From JASLEW01 sp035544895 (GTDB taxonomy: Bacteria > Acidobacteriota > Thermoanaerobaculia > Multivoradales > UBA5704): 64,000 bases of DNA. Below, piece after piece: positions 63,588 through 64,000 of this stretch. How positions within the stretch are numbered: the first letter of the stretch is position 1; every line of letters starts with the position of its first letter. The translations under genes were made by a program, and so were the position numbers. The stretch covers positions 62,001 through 126,000 of the forward strand of contig DASZZM010000081.1 in NCBI GenBank assembly GCA_035544895.1, in the 5' to 3' direction. The notes beneath the pieces are model-generated. The model saw only the letters and a list, made by a program, of their open reading frames with translations. It did no database searches and was not told the DNA's origin.

Positions 63588-64000
63588 ATGCTACTTGAAC
63601 CTGCCCATGAACGATCCCTTGGCTGCTCGCCGTCAGCCCGGGGCCCTGAAGCCGAAAGACACCCGGAAGAACCCCGCCTGAGCCGGAAGTCCGCCCTGGC
63701 CCTGGTCGTGCTGCCGGCGGCGCTCGCCGTCTTGGGCGTCGTTGCCGCGGCATGTCCGCTGGCGGCGGAGCCGCAGAGCAGGGCGTTCAGGCAGAGCTTC
63801 ACGGTGGGATCGGGCGCGGCGCAGCTGCGGCTCGACAACCTGGCGGGGCGGGTGGAGCTGGTGGCGGGGCAGGGGGGGGAGGTGGTGGTGGAGGCGACGG
63901 TGCACGCGGAAGGCTCGAGCGCCGAGGAGACACGGCAGCTGCTGGAGGGAATGAAGTGGGTGCGGGCGCGCGACAGCAAGGGGCGCGAGGAGTGGGCGCT
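63588..64000 (+). CDS. Secreted or anchored protein, 3' end outside window
   Basis: Open to the end of the window without a stop. The ATG at 63588 has GGAGG 9 bp upstream. After a charged 34-residue N-terminus comes a hydrophobic helix (about 35-60). The mature part begins FRQSFTVGSGAAQLRLDNLAGRVELVAGQG, the strand pattern of DUF4097-type beta-helix adhesin-like proteins, with VVVEATVHAEG following. Only 137 residues are visible, so the family is a guess. Confidence 0.55.
   Translation, partial: MLLEPAHERSLGCSPSARGPEAERHPEEPRLSRKSALALVVLPAALAVLGVVAAACPLAAEPQSRAFRQSFTVGSGAAQLRLDNLAGRVELVAGQGGEVVVEATVHAEGSSAEETRQLLEGMKWVRARDSKGREEWA

Overview
The window is uniformly GC-rich with short intergenic gaps, frequent GTG/TTG starts and many 4-bp start/stop overlaps. 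Gene content (RecA, L32-PlsX-FabD-FabG-ACP-FabF, a MoxR/DUF58/transglutaminase block, TonB receptors, many family-1 glycosyltransferases, secreted Ig-like, beta-helix and TPR proteins) suggests a chromosomal segment of a heterotrophic, didermic bacterium. Acidobacteriota (for example Thermoanaerobaculia-like) is my best guess. That placement is an inference from gene style, not a computed result.

Layout. 1-8.7 kb: end of a secreted protein gene; a minus-strand operon phosphoketolase-acetate kinase-amidohydrolase; a histidine phosphatase; an alpha-carbonic anhydrase; recA with a clear sigma70 promoter. 9.0-13.1 kb: MoxR ATPase, DUF58 protein and membrane transglutaminase in one operon. 13.3-20.6 kb: secreted proteins, a TonB receptor, a PA0069-type radical SAM protein, a GT39-like membrane protein and an outer-membrane protein. 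20.8-24.2 kb: gnd-zwf-pgl, the oxidative pentose phosphate pathway; with phosphoketolase this could route glucose-6-phosphate to xylulose-5-phosphate, acetyl-phosphate and acetate. 24.3-24.5 kb: a tiny lysine-rich histone-like protein. 24.7-44.1 kb: an exopolysaccharide-type region with a polyprenyl-phosphate sugar transferase, six GT-B glycosyltransferases, three large GT-C-like membrane proteins and two secreted carbohydrate-active-looking proteins. 44.2-48.4 kb: an XRE regulator cassette, a sigma54 activator with an altered GAFTGA loop, a matching -24/-12 promoter and a GH8-like secreted protein. 48.5-52.8 kb: one 1425-residue polypeptide. 52.9-56.0 kb: an HlyD/ABC-2 exporter. 57.9-63.4 kb: the DUF177-rpmF-plsX-fabD-fabG-acpP-fabF lipid operon. 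The window ends in a truncated secreted-protein gene.

Two things stand out. First, the 1425-residue protein joins an apparently catalytic GH13 alpha-amylase domain to DUF4062, a STAND (NB-ARC-like) NTPase and a TPR array, an architecture I do not recognise. DUF4062-STAND-TPR resembles defence or signalling NTPases, with a sugar-active enzyme in the usual effector position. Its mRNA looks leaderless. Second, a dispersed repeat of about 170-210 bp occurs in four near-complete copies and several partial ones. One copy is inserted in frame inside the signal-peptide coding region of an outer-membrane protein, with near-identical sequence on both sides, and another fragment overlaps the signal peptide of the TonB receptor.
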